Positions 1 to 7,048 of a DNA stretch of 16,949 nucleotides are shown here, piece after piece. Under the pieces are notes generated by a model. It saw only the letters and a list, made by a program, of their open reading frames with translations. It did no database searches and was not told where the DNA came from. The DNA comes from Chlamydiales bacterium. GTDB taxonomy: Bacteria; Chlamydiota; Chlamydiia; Chlamydiales; JAACFD01. The first letter of the stretch is position 1; every line of letters begins with the position of its first letter. A program made the position numbers and the translations under genes. The stretch covers positions 1-16,949 of the forward strand of contig JAACFD010000015.1 of the NCBI GenBank assembly GCA_009937555.1, given 5' to 3'.

Positions 1-172
1 GCCCCCTCAGCTGAATTACCCTCTTACCTAATTCAATAATACGATTCCAATTGCTCTCTCTTTTTAAGACCTCTAATTGCTGAAAAAACTCTTTTTCAGC
101 AATTTCACATTCTGTAGCTAGACTGCAAGTGCCCCCCTGACTTGAGAATACTCCTGAAACTTCTTTATTCAT
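1..172 (-). CDS. 5' end of an unidentified protein (partial, runs off the left edge)
   Basis: An open frame begins with ATG at 172-170 on the minus strand and has no stop before the window edge, giving 57 codons. AGGCGG (complement of 181-186) lies 8 bases before the ATG and is a good Shine-Dalgarno match. A perfect TATAAT (complement of 189-194) sits just upstream. The peptide begins MNKEVSGVFSSQGG and continues into a charged, probably helical stretch with KEFFQQLEVLKRESNW and NRIIELGKRV. I do not recognise it. The helical charged pattern would suit a TPR or coiled-coil protein, but 57 residues are too few to decide. It is divergent from the symporter gene at 333. The ribosome-binding site and the open frame make it a real gene; its function is unknown. 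Confidence 0.6.
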   Translation of the reverse strand, partial: MNKEVSGVFSSQGGTCSLATECEIAEKEFFQQLEVLKRESNWNRIIELGKRVIQLRG

Positions 173-188
173 AGTATATACCGCCTGT

Positions 189-194
189 ATTATA
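189..194 (-). promoter_or_regulatory. possible -10 element for the leftward partial gene
   Basis: The complement reads TATAAT, a perfect sigma-70-type -10 hexamer, just upstream of the AGGCGG ribosome-binding site of the leftward gene. No convincing -35 hexamer lies at 16-18 bases, so this is an incomplete promoter call. The transcript leader would be very short. Confidence 0.35.
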
Positions 195-268
195 AGACAT
201 TCTTCTCAGAAACTGTTGTGCAAAAGTGACATATTACATAATTGGTGAATATTTTTTTACTATTTAAA

Positions 269-297
269 TTGAATTCTGTTTATCTAAAAACTATAAT
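269..297 (+). promoter_or_regulatory. sigma-70-type promoter for the symporter gene
   Basis: TTGAAT at 269-274 is followed by a 17-base spacer and a perfect TATAAT at 292-297. Transcription would start near 304, about 30 bases before the ATG at 333. It is one of the best promoter matches in the window. Confidence 0.6.
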
Positions 298-332
298 TTA
301 TTTTAATCAAAACAACCCCTATCAAGGTGACA

Positions 333-1574
333 ATGCACCTCTCAGACAATAATTCTACAAACAAGCTGCACAAGTCTAATACTAAGGGCACCCTATCTTT
401 AATCATTTCTATTATTCTTGGAACTGCCTTAGGTTTTTTCCTCCGTTTTAATCCTCCTACAGAAGCTGTCTTAAAGGTTATTGAGTTTCCTGGGGTTATC
501 TTTATTAACTTCCTTAAACTGCTTGTCGTCCCTTTAATATTTTCAAGTATTGTTACAGGACTTGCCGATATAGGCTCAGCAAAAGAGCAGAAAAAGTTAA
601 TGCGCTATATTATTCTAATTATTTTCTTAGGTCTAAGCATTACCTTTTTTCTAGCTATGCTTATCTCATTTATTTTTTGCCCTGAATTAACTAATTTTCA
701 GAGCTCGTCTCATGTGGACACCAATAGCCTGGTAAGTTCTATCATATCTATTTTATATCGCTTAGTTCCCCAAAACTTCTTCTACACCCTATCAGCCCAG
801 GATGGATTAATAGGGGTTCTATCTGTTTCTATTATCATGGGTATTGTAGCCAGCTATAATCACAAAGTTGCTGCTCCTTTTTTAAATACTATGAAGTCTT
901 TTCAAAAGCTTATCATTAAAATGTTCCCACATTACTTAGTGAATATTGGTATATTTTCAATTGTCGCCTACAAGCTAGCTTCTGAAACAAACCTATCTCA
1001 GACAATATCTGTTTTAGGTAGGTTTTTAATGGCTGAAACAGTAGCTTACCTACTTATTATTTTTATTGTCTTACCAACATTTCACTTCCTACTCACTAGA
1101 CAAAACCCTTTTAAGCTGATGAATATTATGAAAAAAACGTTACTATTTTCATCAGCTACTGCCTCTAGTACAGGAAGTATCCCCTATACCTTAAAAGCTC
1201 TGGAAGAAGCCAAAGTGGACTCTAGAATAGCTAATTTTTTTATTCCTTTTGGCTCAGCTATCAATATCTGGGGTAGTGGTTTTCACAAACCTTGCGTGAT
1301 TTTCTTTTTAATGTACTTATCTAATACTCCTCTTAACTTTGAGCTATTATTTTTACTCTTTATATTATGCCTAATTTTTGCCACTGGAGGAGCTGGTATA
1401 CCTTCTGGCTCTATTATGGTCATTCCAGATATGTTAGGAGTTATTGGAGTACCAGGAAACCTTGTCAGCTATATATTACCCATTGACTGGCTTGTTGATA
1501 GATTGCGCACTCCTGCAAATGTTTATGGAGATGCTGTAGGTGCCTGTATCTTAGATCATCATGAGAACAAATAG
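333..1574 (+). CDS. dicarboxylate/amino acid:cation symporter (DAACS/GltPh family) with a diverged NMDGT motif
   Basis: An inner-membrane secondary transporter of the glutamate/aspartate symporter family, 413 residues, which is normal for the family. ATG 333 is preferred because AAGG (324-327) lies five bases upstream; GTG 327 overlaps that site. The hydrophobic pattern is that of eight helices plus two re-entrant hairpins. Hairpin 1 has SSTGSIP (residues 278-284) and hairpin 2 has TGGAGIPSGS (351-360). The last helix keeps D389, R392, T393, N396 and D400, aligning with GltPh D394, R397, T398, N401 and D405. The conserved Arg is the residue that pairs with an acidic substrate side chain, so glutamate or aspartate uptake is the likely role. 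The TM7 motif NMDGT reads NIWGS (311-315), losing the Asp that is a sodium ligand in GltPh. Ion coupling may therefore differ. Family certain; substrate inferred. Confidence 0.9.
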   Translation: MHLSDNNSTNKLHKSNTKGTLSLIISIILGTALGFFLRFNPPTEAVLKVIEFPGVIFINFLKLLVVPLIFSSIVTGLADIGSAKEQKKLMRYIILIIFLGLSITFFLAMLISFIFCPELTNFQSSSHVDTNSLVSSIISILYRLVPQNFFYTLSAQDGLIGVLSVSIIMGIVASYNHKVAAPFLNTMKSFQKLIIKMFPHYLVNIGIFSIVAYKLASETNLSQTISVLGRFLMAETVAYLLIIFIVLPTFHFLLTRQNPFKLMNIMKKTLLFSSATASSTGSIPYTLKALEEAKVDSRIANFFIPFGSAINIWGSGFHKPCVIFFLMYLSNTPLNFELLFLLFILCLIFATGGAGIPSGSIMVIPDMLGVIGVPGNLVSYILPIDWLVDRLRTPANVYGDAVGACILDHHENK

Positions 1575-1629
1575 TCAGTAATTAATTTATAGCAATTTAT
1601 GCGCTATTTATTTAAATTTCTGACCTTTT
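1574..1629 (+). terminator. possible terminator after the symporter gene
   Basis: An imperfect, AT-rich hairpin runs from GTCAG at 1574-1578, overlapping the stop codon, to CTGAC at 1620-1624, with inner pairing of TATAGC against GCTATT-type sequence. CTTTT follows at 1625-1629. The mismatched stem makes it weak, so read-through into the next transporter is possible. Confidence 0.35.
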
Positions 1630-1658
1630 ACTGATAGCCTTTACAAGCTGAGGGTCTC

Positions 1659-2582
1659 ATGCTTTTTTTACCTTTTATGATGTTTGCTATGTTCGCAAGT
1701 ATTTTCTCAGTAGGAAAACTTGCTATGGTAGAATCTGGTCCACATTTCTTAACCGCCTTTCGCATGATCATTGCGAGTCTATTAATGCTTCCTATTTGTG
1801 TATTAAATAAAAAGTACCACTTTAAAATTCGTAAAAAGCACCTTTTACCTCTAGCCTCTCTTTCAATTTTTAATATCTTTTTTACTAATGCATTAGAGTT
1901 TTGGGGGCTACAATTTTTAACAGCCGCTAAGACCTGCCTTATTTATAGCCTCTCCCCCTTTATTACCGCTCTAGTGGCTTATCTTTTTTTAAACGAACGT
2001 ATGACTAAGAAGAAATGGCTAGGTCTCATTGTGGGTTTTATCGGTTTTATCCCTATTCTCATTTACCAGTCTGCTGGTGAGTTAGAGCTTAAGCACCTTG
2101 GTTTTTTCTCATGGGCCGAACTAACTGTTATCGGAGCTGCAACCAGCGCTGTAATAGGCTGGGTTACTCTTAAAGCTCTAGTTGAAAAAGAACACATGCC
2201 TACCCTACTTGCTAATACTATTAGCATGTTTTTTGGAGGGCTTATCGCCTTAGCAGCCTCATTTTACTTTGAAGATTGGAGCCCTACCCCTATTAAGTCA
2301 CTACCCATATTTCTTAAGTGGGGCTCTATACTCTTAATTGTATCCAACCTTATTTGCTATAATATGTATGGCTACCTTTTAAAACGCTTTAGTGCCACTT
2401 TTATCTCACTTTGTGGCTTTAGCTCCCCTTTATTTGCATCGTTATATGGATGGTTCTTACTTGATGAGGCAGTGGGGCTTCCCTTTTTCTTATCTTGTGG
2501 GATTATATTTTTAGGTGTTTACTTCTTTTACCAAGAAGAACTAAAGAAAAAATCATATCTAGAAAATAGTCATGTAGAATAA
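1659..2582 (+). CDS. EamA/DMT-superfamily transporter
   Basis: A 307-residue inner-membrane protein with about ten predicted helices, in two homologous halves of five, as in the drug/metabolite transporter superfamily. The most typical stretch is residues about 80-140: a Trp-Gly-Leu after TM3, then Ser-Pro-Phe in TM4, then an Asn-Glu-Arg loop before a Lys-Lys-Trp-Leu-Gly segment, which is the usual EamA half-repeat signature. The second half repeats the pattern with a Ser-Ser-Pro and a Leu-Asp-Glu-Ala near residues 252-270. GAGGG lies four bases before the ATG. It is 84 bases downstream of the symporter gene on the same strand and could share its transcript. In Chlamydia trachomatis a DMT protein transports S-adenosylmethionine; whether this protein does so cannot be told from sequence. 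Substrate and direction are unknown. Confidence 0.85.
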   Translation: MLFLPFMMFAMFASIFSVGKLAMVESGPHFLTAFRMIIASLLMLPICVLNKKYHFKIRKKHLLPLASLSIFNIFFTNALEFWGLQFLTAAKTCLIYSLSPFITALVAYLFLNERMTKKKWLGLIVGFIGFIPILIYQSAGELELKHLGFFSWAELTVIGAATSAVIGWVTLKALVEKEHMPTLLANTISMFFGGLIALAASFYFEDWSPTPIKSLPIFLKWGSILLIVSNLICYNMYGYLLKRFSATFISLCGFSSPLFASLYGWFLLDEAVGLPFFLSCGIIFLGVYFFYQEELKKKSYLENSHVE

Positions 2583-2647
2583 GCTCTAAGAACTTTCGCT
2601 GCAAACAGACGTAATAAAGAAGGATAGTTGCAAAAGTTCTTAGAGCT
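2582..2647. repeat. 15-bp perfect inverted repeat just after the EamA gene stop
   Basis: The arm at 2582-2596 (AGCTCTAAGAACTTT) is perfectly complementary to 2633-2647. The 36-base loop contains a further five-base pairing, TGCAA (2600-2604) with TTGCA (2628-2632). The left arm begins inside the stop codon. No T-run follows on either strand, so it is not a standard intrinsic terminator. It could be a 3'-end stabilising structure, a rho-type stop or part of a small RNA. Confidence 0.6.
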
Positions 2648-2714
2648 CAGAAACTTGTCAGTTACTTAGTCAGCCTACTTATGTAGTGGCGAGATTTTCA
2701 GCATCTAAGGATCC

Positions 2715-2746
2715 TTGACATCTTAAGAAAAAAGATAATTTATACA
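2715..2746 (+). promoter_or_regulatory. candidate promoter for the second EamA gene
   Basis: A perfect TTGACA -35 hexamer at 2715-2720 is followed by an AT-rich block. The -10 is ambiguous: ATTTAT at 2738-2743 (17-base spacer) or TATACA at 2741-2746 (20-base spacer). The rest of the intergenic stretch 2648-2792 shows only a direct repeat of GTCAG and a small CTAC/GTAG hairpin. Confidence 0.4.
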
Positions 2747-2792
2747 AGAAAATTAAAATATTTTTTTTACACTTCAAATAAACACCCTAGCT

Positions 2793-3728
2793 ATGAACTT
2801 TCCCAAGCACAACAAAAGCTACCTAATTGCTACCTCACTTGGCTGGTTAGCCCTTATTATCTGGTCTTTAGCTGCTTCATTTGCAAGCTTTGTAAAGTCT
2901 ATTCCTCCCTTTTTACTAACGGCCTACGTCAATGCTTTTGCCCTTACTTTTAATTTCTTCTTTCATCAGTACAGTTGCTACATTGATAAAAAACCAATCA
3001 AGCTACCTAAAATGCCTAAGCTAGATAGAAGCTTTTTTTTAATCCTTTTTTCTTTGGCATTTAACCAACTCTTTTTTTTAAGCGCTTTTAAATATACACG
3101 AGCAGAAGAAGCTGACTTGATCATCTATCTATGGCCAATTTTAGTTTTAATATTAGTAAATATTTTTGTTAGCAAAAGCAATGCTCTATGGGTCTACCTA
3201 ATTTGTGCTTTAATTAGCTTTACTGCCCTTGCTCACTTCTTGTCTGAGGGAGAAACTCTATTTACTAAGCTTGACCGGGGACATTTACTTGCTTTATGCT
3301 CAGCAATAACCTGGTCTTTGTATACGGTATGTGTAAAGAGGTCCCCCTCAAACCAAGACAATACCCTCATCTATACTTTTGCTTTTACCGCTCTATTTTT
3401 CTTTCTTATCCACTTTATTGAAGAGCAAAGTTACAGACTAAACTGGCAAGAATACAGCGTTCTTTTTGTTTATGGCTTTGTCATACAAGGGCTTGCCTAC
3501 AAACTATGGAATTATGCTATTGTAAACGGCTCTTATAGTGCCCTATCATTACTCTCCTACCTGAACCCCCTACTCTCAATTGGCTTTCTTATTATCTTTG
3601 GTTACACACAGTTTTCATTCTCTCTTATCAACACATGCCTTATTATTTCTCTTTCTTCTTTAATAGCTTTTCTCTACCGCTATTTAGCTTTTCCCTATCA
3701 AAAAAAATCTTTACCTTCTGAAGAGTAA
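2793..3728 (+). CDS. EamA/DMT-superfamily transporter resembling YddG
   Basis: A 311-residue inner-membrane protein with about ten predicted helices. It resembles the E. coli aromatic amino-acid exporter YddG more than the neighbouring EamA protein does. Shared features are an Ala-rich segment leading into TYR-LEU-TRP-PRO (IYLWP) in TM4, a Trp-Ser-Leu-Tyr in TM6, and a Lys-Leu-Trp-Asn-Tyr-Ala-Ile motif followed by Tyr-Leu-Asn-Pro-Leu-Leu-Ser in the second half; YddG has equivalents of each. This comparison is from memory, not alignment. A Shine-Dalgarno sequence is not visible before the ATG. The gene has its own upstream gap of 210 bases with a structured repeat and a candidate promoter, so it is probably transcribed separately. 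An amino-acid or related metabolite transporter is likely; direction of transport is not known. Confidence 0.85.
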   Translation: MNFPKHNKSYLIATSLGWLALIIWSLAASFASFVKSIPPFLLTAYVNAFALTFNFFFHQYSCYIDKKPIKLPKMPKLDRSFFLILFSLAFNQLFFLSAFKYTRAEEADLIIYLWPILVLILVNIFVSKSNALWVYLICALISFTALAHFLSEGETLFTKLDRGHLLALCSAITWSLYTVCVKRSPSNQDNTLIYTFAFTALFFFLIHFIEEQSYRLNWQEYSVLFVYGFVIQGLAYKLWNYAIVNGSYSALSLLSYLNPLLSIGFLIIFGYTQFSFSLINTCLIISLSSLIAFLYRYLAFPYQKKSLPSEE

Positions 3729-3734
3729 AATAAC

Positions 3735-3764
3735 TTGATTAATATTATTTTTTTCCTCTAAAAT
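3735..3764 (+). promoter_or_regulatory. candidate promoter for rpmG
   Basis: TTGATT at 3735-3740, an 18-base T-rich spacer, then TAAAAT at 3759-3764 (five of six consensus bases). Transcription would start near 3771, about 37 bases before the rpmG ATG. Confidence 0.45.
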
Positions 3765-3807
3765 TTATGGTTTAAAATAAAAAGACTTAACGCTTAGGAG
3801 CACTAAA

Positions 3808-3966
3808 ATGGCTAAGTCAGCTAGAGAGAAAGTTAAATTAAAAAGTACTGAAAGTGATGATTGTTACTGGACAGTAAAAAATAAGAAAAAGACTACAGAA
3901 AGACTTATTCTTAAGAAGTTTGACCGTAAACTTCGTAAGCACGTAGAGTTCAAAGAAGCTAAATAG
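3808..3966 (+). CDS. rpmG: 50S ribosomal protein L33
   Basis: A 52-residue basic protein of the large ribosomal subunit. The sequence begins MAKSAREKVKLKSTESDD and contains YWTVKNKKKT, with the C-terminal block DRKLRKHVEFKEAK. The Lys-Ser-Thr-Glu-Ser segment, YxTxKNKK and the final FKEAK are typical of L33 and look particularly chlamydial. Only one Cys (residue 19) is present, so this is the form without the four-cysteine zinc ribbon. AGGAG at 3796-3800 gives a strong ribosome-binding site seven bases before the ATG. It is a single-gene unit, with a candidate promoter upstream and a hairpin terminator overlapping its stop codon. Confidence 0.95.
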   Translation: MAKSAREKVKLKSTESDDCYWTVKNKKKTTERLILKKFDRKLRKHVEFKEAK

Positions 3967-3983
3967 TTTTTAGCTTCTTTATC
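3952..3983 (+). terminator. hairpin terminator overlapping the rpmG stop codon
   Basis: A perfect 12-bp stem (3952-3963 with 3969-3980) closes a five-base loop that contains the TAG stop. The stem is AAAGAAGCTAAA and its 3' arm ends in CTTT, which serves as a short T-rich tail. The last four codons of rpmG therefore form the left arm. Confidence 0.55.
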
Positions 3984-4018
3984 TATCCCCTTATATATTT
4001 TCTCGTTTCTTTTAAATA

Positions 4019-4024
4019 TATAAT
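4019..4024 (+). promoter_or_regulatory. -10 element upstream of the LolC/E-like gene
   Basis: A perfect TATAAT lies 51 bases before the ATG at 4075. The -35 region is only T-rich (TATTTT near 3996-4001). With the rpmG terminator just upstream, separate transcription of the permease is plausible. Confidence 0.4.
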
Positions 4025-4074
4025 CCGTAAAATGAGCTATCTTTTCATGTTACCCCCTAAGTAGTAGGGACATT

Positions 4075-6213
4075 ATGTTTGAATTATCGATAGCTCTAAA
4101 ATACCTCCTACCTAAAAAAAAACAGCTTTCTCTATCCATTATTTCGGTGATTTCTGTTTTTGTAATTTCACTGGTTGTCTGGCTTGTCCTCGTTTTTCTG
4201 TCAGTTACTAATGGAATGGAAAAAAACTGGATTGAAAAGCTCGTAGCTATTAATGGACCTGTCCAAATCACTCCAAAGCCAGCCTACTTTAGCTCTCACT
4301 ATTACCTAATTGATAGTATCTCCCTTAGCTCTGACTACCAGCTTAAATCAATAGAGCAAAAATTACATTCACCTCATACTAATCCCTATGACCCCAAAAC
4401 AGACCTAGAAATTCCTGAGTACTGGTCACCTCCACTTAAAAATGCTAAGGGTGAAATGCTTGACCTTGTAAAAACAGCATTTAAAAGTCTGGAAACTCTT
4501 AGAGAAGATTACCCCTCATTAAAAGCTACGACCTATGAAACAGCCTATGCAGCTTTTAATATAAAACTTATAAGGACTCAAAAAAGCCTTTTTCCTAGGC
4601 AAAACTTTAATACTTCCTCTTTGTTGACTCAGACAGGTCTAGTCAGTTCTATAGACCCTTCTGTATCTAGAATCTCAAGCAATATCCTTCCTCCTGATGC
4701 TAAAGATATTGATAATTTTATGCACTCCAGCCTTTTAAGTTCCGAAGATTCATTTGACCTCACTACTAACTTACAACAAGAAGAAGCATTCCGGAAGAAA
4801 GCTGAAGCATTTTTCTCTAACTTTGAACTATTTTCTGTTAAAACTCCTATTACAGGTTGGATACTTCCACATAAACGAATCAACCATCTAAATCCCTGCA
4901 AAGCTCTAGTACTCAAAAACCATGATGAGATTGAAAAGATTTTTCTCCCTACAAAAATTGAAGAGTACAATCAACTTAAAAACCGTTTTAAAGAAAGACG
5001 GAAAAACTATACAGAATCTCAATTAAGCATCTCTAAGGGAAAAGTTACTTGTATACAGAGCAAGGACAAACTTGAGATAGACATTACCGATAGGCCTATA
5101 GTACTTTTAAAAGGTACTAAGCTAAAAGCTAAATTAGATAAGCCTTCAATACAAGTAGCAAAGTCTGCAACTAACATCCTCCTAGATCTAAACTTCTCCA
5201 TCCAGGGCGAGACAGTAAACCTTCAGTCTCCTATTGGGAATCTAGAACTTGAAGAGCTACAAGTAAAGACTCACTTTAAAAACCCTCCTAGCTTAGAGAG
5301 TGCTCCTCCCTGGTTATACTCATATGAGCAGTTGGATAAGACGGTACAATACCAACTACCTGAAGAACTCAATGGAGATGAACCTATTTTCTTACCCAAA
5401 GCTTTTAAAGACAAAGGAGCCAGACTAGGAGATAGAGGATATATTTCATATCAAAGCTCTACCTCCAGCTCAATACAAGAGCAAAAAATCACTTTCTATG
5501 TAGCAGGCTTTTTTGACCCTGGGCTTTCACCTCTTGGCTCAAGAATGACACTTATTTCTAAAGCAATTCCACAAATCATTAATAATGATACCGGACAAGA
5601 AGGTACCAACCGCATTACAGGTATTCGTGTAGATGTTCCTCAACTTTCTAAAATCCCTGCTCTAGAGAAAGAGCTTAAAAAGCAATTTATTAACAATAAT
5701 TTAAGTGACTACTGGAAAGTAGAGAGCTTTTACCACTATGAATTCTCTAAAGACTTTATAGAACAACTTCAGAGCGATAAGACTCTACTAACTCTTATTG
5801 CTGTTATTATTATTATTGTGGCCTGCTCAAACATAGTCTCTATGCTCATACTGCTTGTTAATGATAAAACTGTTGAGATTGGAATTTTACAATCCATGGG
5901 CGCTACCTCCAGATCAATAGCAGCTATTTTTGGAGGTTGTGGAATTGCCTTAGGAGTTACAGGCTGTGCCCTTGGTACACTTATGGCAATGCTTACCTTA
6001 GCAAATTTTGATGTACTAGTATCATTTCTCAGCCAAATACAAGGACACAATGCCTTCAATGCAGCGTTTTATGGCGAAACTATCCCAACAGAACTAAGCC
6101 TAGATGCCCTGTATTTTGTGATAGGTACAACAATAGTTTTATCACTAATAGCTGGTATCATTCCGGCTATTAAAGCAACTTTAATCAAACCTACAGAAAC
6201 TCTTAGAACTTAG
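4075..6213 (+). CDS. lolC: LolC/LolE-family (FtsX-like) ABC permease with enlarged periplasmic domain
   Basis: The inner-membrane subunit of a lipoprotein-releasing or related type VII ABC system. The N-terminus FELSIALKYLLPKKKQ, a helix at about 18-43 and then SVTNGM match the start of LolC/E. The C-terminal FtsX domain has three helices (about 570-595, 616-645 and 685-705), the cytoplasmic coupling segment DKTVEIGILQSMGAT, and the typical ending IPAIKATLIKPTETLR. At 712 residues it is far longer than E. coli LolC or LolE (about 400). The excess is in the periplasmic part, residues 44-567, which I cannot assign. TAGGGA (4065-4070) is the ribosome-binding site. Only one permease is seen, so it may work as a homodimer; LolC versus LolE cannot be separated. 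The probable ATPase partner is the convergent gene at 6217-6927. Confidence 0.88.
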   Translation: MFELSIALKYLLPKKKQLSLSIISVISVFVISLVVWLVLVFLSVTNGMEKNWIEKLVAINGPVQITPKPAYFSSHYYLIDSISLSSDYQLKSIEQKLHSPHTNPYDPKTDLEIPEYWSPPLKNAKGEMLDLVKTAFKSLETLREDYPSLKATTYETAYAAFNIKLIRTQKSLFPRQNFNTSSLLTQTGLVSSIDPSVSRISSNILPPDAKDIDNFMHSSLLSSEDSFDLTTNLQQEEAFRKKAEAFFSNFELFSVKTPITGWILPHKRINHLNPCKALVLKNHDEIEKIFLPTKIEEYNQLKNRFKERRKNYTESQLSISKGKVTCIQSKDKLEIDITDRPIVLLKGTKLKAKLDKPSIQVAKSATNILLDLNFSIQGETVNLQSPIGNLELEELQVKTHFKNPPSLESAPPWLYSYEQLDKTVQYQLPEELNGDEPIFLPKAFKDKGARLGDRGYISYQSSTSSSIQEQKITFYVAGFFDPGLSPLGSRMTLISKAIPQIINNDTGQEGTNRITGIRVDVPQLSKIPALEKELKKQFINNNLSDYWKVESFYHYEFSKDFIEQLQSDKTLLTLIAVIIIIVACSNIVSMLILLVNDKTVEIGILQSMGATSRSIAAIFGGCGIALGVTGCALGTLMAMLTLANFDVLVSFLSQIQGHNAFNAAFYGETIPTELSLDALYFVIGTTIVLSLIAGIIPAIKATLIKPTETLRT

Positions 6214-6227
6214 AGCCTAGCTCTTTT
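6212..6227 (+). terminator. weak terminator-like hairpin at the permease/ATPase junction
   Basis: AGAGC (6212-6216), a three-base loop and GCTCT (6220-6224) are followed by TTT. The stem covers the stop codons of both convergent genes. AACTT upstream and AAGTT near 6235 could add outer pairs. Short and weak. Confidence 0.3.
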
Positions 6228-6927
6228 GCAAACGAAGTTTTCCTTCTTGTAGTGTGTATACCTCATCACAAAGCTGGGCAAGTTCAGGATCATGCGTCAC
6301 TACAAGCAAAGACTTCCCTCTCCCCACAGTTGATTCTAGCAAAATCTTTTGAACCTTTAAAGAAGTCTGGTGATCCAAATTACCTGTTGGTTCATCAGCT
6401 AATATTATTTCAGGATCATTACAAAGAGCTCTTGCCAGAGCCACTCTTTGCTTTTCACCACCGGAAAGAAGCTTAGAGCGAAAGTTAACTCTAGATGATA
6501 GACCTACATAATCCAGAAGCTCAAGGGCTCTTTTATAATTAGAAGAGGACTTTGCTACACTTTTACGCCCAATCATAGCGGGCATTAATACATTCTCTAA
6601 TGCAGTATAATCCTCTAAAAGATGGAAAGACTGAAAAACAAAGCCTATTTTCTCATTACGTAAAGAGCATTCATTTGCACGCTCAACTTTTTCACCGCAT
6701 ATAAAAATGCTACCCTTGTCAGCTTGATCTAGCGTACCAAGGATGTGTAAAATAGTGCTTTTCCCTTCTCCAGAGGCTCCCATAATGCACATTGCCTTAC
6801 CCTTTTCCAAGCTAACAGAGACATCATTAAGCACCTGAACCTTAGAGGGGTTTTTGAATGTTTTATAAATATTTCTTGCTTCTAGAGCATATTGCAATTC
6901 ATTCTGAGAAGAGGAAGCTTTAGACAT
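6217..6927 (-). CDS. lolD: LolD/MacB-type ABC transporter ATPase
   Basis: A 236-residue cytoplasmic nucleotide-binding subunit that powers lipoprotein release or a related MacB/FtsE-type export. All ABC motifs are intact: Walker A GASGEGKST (50-58), Q-loop Q99 in FVFQSFHLL, signature LSGGEKQR (154-161), Walker B IILADE (174-179) with catalytic Glu179, D-loop NLD (183-185) and switch His212 in VVTHD. The LLEDYTALENV segment after the Q-loop is typical of LolD/MacB proteins. Length is normal. No clear Shine-Dalgarno precedes the ATG at 6927. Its stop lies three bases from that of the permease on the opposite strand, so the probable partners are transcribed separately. Family certain; pairing with the permease inferred from adjacency. 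Confidence 0.92.
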   Translation of the reverse strand: MSKASSSQNELQYALEARNIYKTFKNPSKVQVLNDVSVSLEKGKAMCIMGASGEGKSTILHILGTLDQADKGSIFICGEKVERANECSLRNEKIGFVFQSFHLLEDYTALENVLMPAMIGRKSVAKSSSNYKRALELLDYVGLSSRVNFRSKLLSGGEKQRVALARALCNDPEIILADEPTGNLDHQTSLKVQKILLESTVGRGKSLLVVTHDPELAQLCDEVYTLQEGKLRLQKS

Positions 6928-6990
6928 AAAAAATGCGCTTTACACCATGTTGTGCTTTCTAGATTAAACTTAGCTGTTAAATTAACTTTC

Positions 6991-6999
6991 TGCTATAAT
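6991..6999 (+). promoter_or_regulatory. extended -10 promoter for the PAP2 / ugd operon
   Basis: TGCTATAAT is a perfect extended -10 (TGnTATAAT), which can work with a poor -35. The -35 region (TAGCTG at 6971-6976) is a poor match. Transcription would start near 7006, about 43 bases before the PAP2 ATG. Confidence 0.5.
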
Positions 7000-7048
7000 T
7001 AAATCAATTCATATTTAAATCTTAACTAATCTAAATAACTGACTGTAT

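Noticed and set aside
327..329. GTG as the start of the symporter
   Set aside because: It overlaps the only Shine-Dalgarno sequence (AAGG, 324-327), which is properly spaced for ATG 333.
2583..2792. A tRNA gene in the structured gap
   Set aside because: No cloverleaf, T-loop consensus or acceptor/CCA arrangement can be fitted.
4050..6059. Minus-strand open frames inside the permease gene (4050-4271, 4629-4970, 5019-5201, 5769-6059)
   Set aside because: They are shadows of a well-supported LolC/E coding sequence and have no recognisable products.
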